This document shows positions 32,353-32,407 of a stretch of 32,407 bases of DNA, one piece after another (positions within the stretch are counted from its first letter, which is position 1; each line of letters opens with the position of its first letter). Below the pieces are notes generated by a model. That model had not been told where the DNA came from. It ran no database searches and worked only from the letters and a program-made list of their open reading frames with translations. The translations under genes and the position numbers were made by a program. Origin of the DNA: Ruminococcus sp. (lineage in GTDB: Bacteria > Bacillota > Clostridia > Oscillospirales > Ruminococcaceae); the NCBI GenBank assembly GCA_017935865.1, contig JAGBGT010000070.1, forward strand, positions 1 through 32,407, given 5' to 3'.

Positions 32353-32407
32353 AGGGGACGCTCTCTCTTGCAGAGCGTCCCCTCTCCAAAAACAGTCCAC
32401 TGGACTG
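32353..32407. repeat. Inverted second copy of the terminal palindrome pair, cut by the window end
   Basis: AGGGGACGCTCT (32353-32364) pairs with AGAGCGTCCCCT (32372-32383), followed by AAAACAGTCCACTGGACTG. Reverse-complemented, this block matches 32161-32214 closely, apart from C/T changes in the second stem. The two blocks therefore form a long inverted repeat with about 138 bases between them. The continuation lies outside the window. Confidence 0.85.

Overview
The window looks like a chromosomal segment of a cellulolytic, low-to-mid GC Gram-positive of the Ruminococcus group (Oscillospiraceae), probably nearer R. flavefaciens / R. champanellensis than R. albus. The reasons are a secreted GH9 cellulase ending in a ruminococcal-type dockerin, a SpoIIR sporulation signalling protein, a CD1247-family zinc-ribbon protein beside efp, and a Firmicutes-type housekeeping operon. 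The species is inferred from gene style; no database was searched.

Region 1 (1 to about 2750) is the end of a mobile element. It has a gene-poor A/T-rich stretch with repeated TTACYGTCACG motifs, small overlapping reading frames that appear frame-broken, and a large serine recombinase. Next to the recombinase lie an intact tRNA-Leu(CAG) and, 123 bases further on, the 5' half of a second tRNA-Leu cut just after its anticodon loop. A consensus promoter outside the element reads first through the broken tRNA and then through the intact one. This looks like an integration scar in a tRNA-Leu gene.

Region 2 (2854-27608) is all on the minus strand. Read in the direction of transcription it is: infC-rpmI-rplT (AUU start, probable L20-type leader), then a long, tightly overlapping run of TrmH-like methyltransferase, dprA, topA, trmFO, plsX, rnc, radical SAM, smc, ftsY, rdgB, yhbY, nadD, yqeK, LCP protein, rsfS, a membrane protein and leuS. 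Separate units follow: rpsU with a structured leader, then aroQ-pepQ, then efp-CD1247. The themes are translation and ribosome maturation, tRNA modification, chromosome segregation, SRP targeting, envelope assembly and NAD synthesis. Many neighbours overlap as ATGA, implying translational coupling.

Region 3 (27643-32407) holds spoIIR on the minus strand behind a forespore-sigma-like promoter. Two genes on the plus strand follow, each with its own sigma-A-like promoter: a secreted leucine-rich-repeat protein with a C-terminal membrane anchor, and the GH9-CBM3-dockerin cellulase. After the cellulase there is no gene. Instead there is an unusual array of near-perfect short palindromes, part of which reappears in inverted orientation at the window end.

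The features that stand out most are the palindrome array, a FtsY with a roughly 20-copy acidic hexapeptide tail ending in a second amphipathic basic motif, an 11-residue repeat in the cytoplasmic part of the LCP protein, and the tRNA-Leu scar. I did not find a clear new multi-gene system such as a defence island or biosynthetic cluster.
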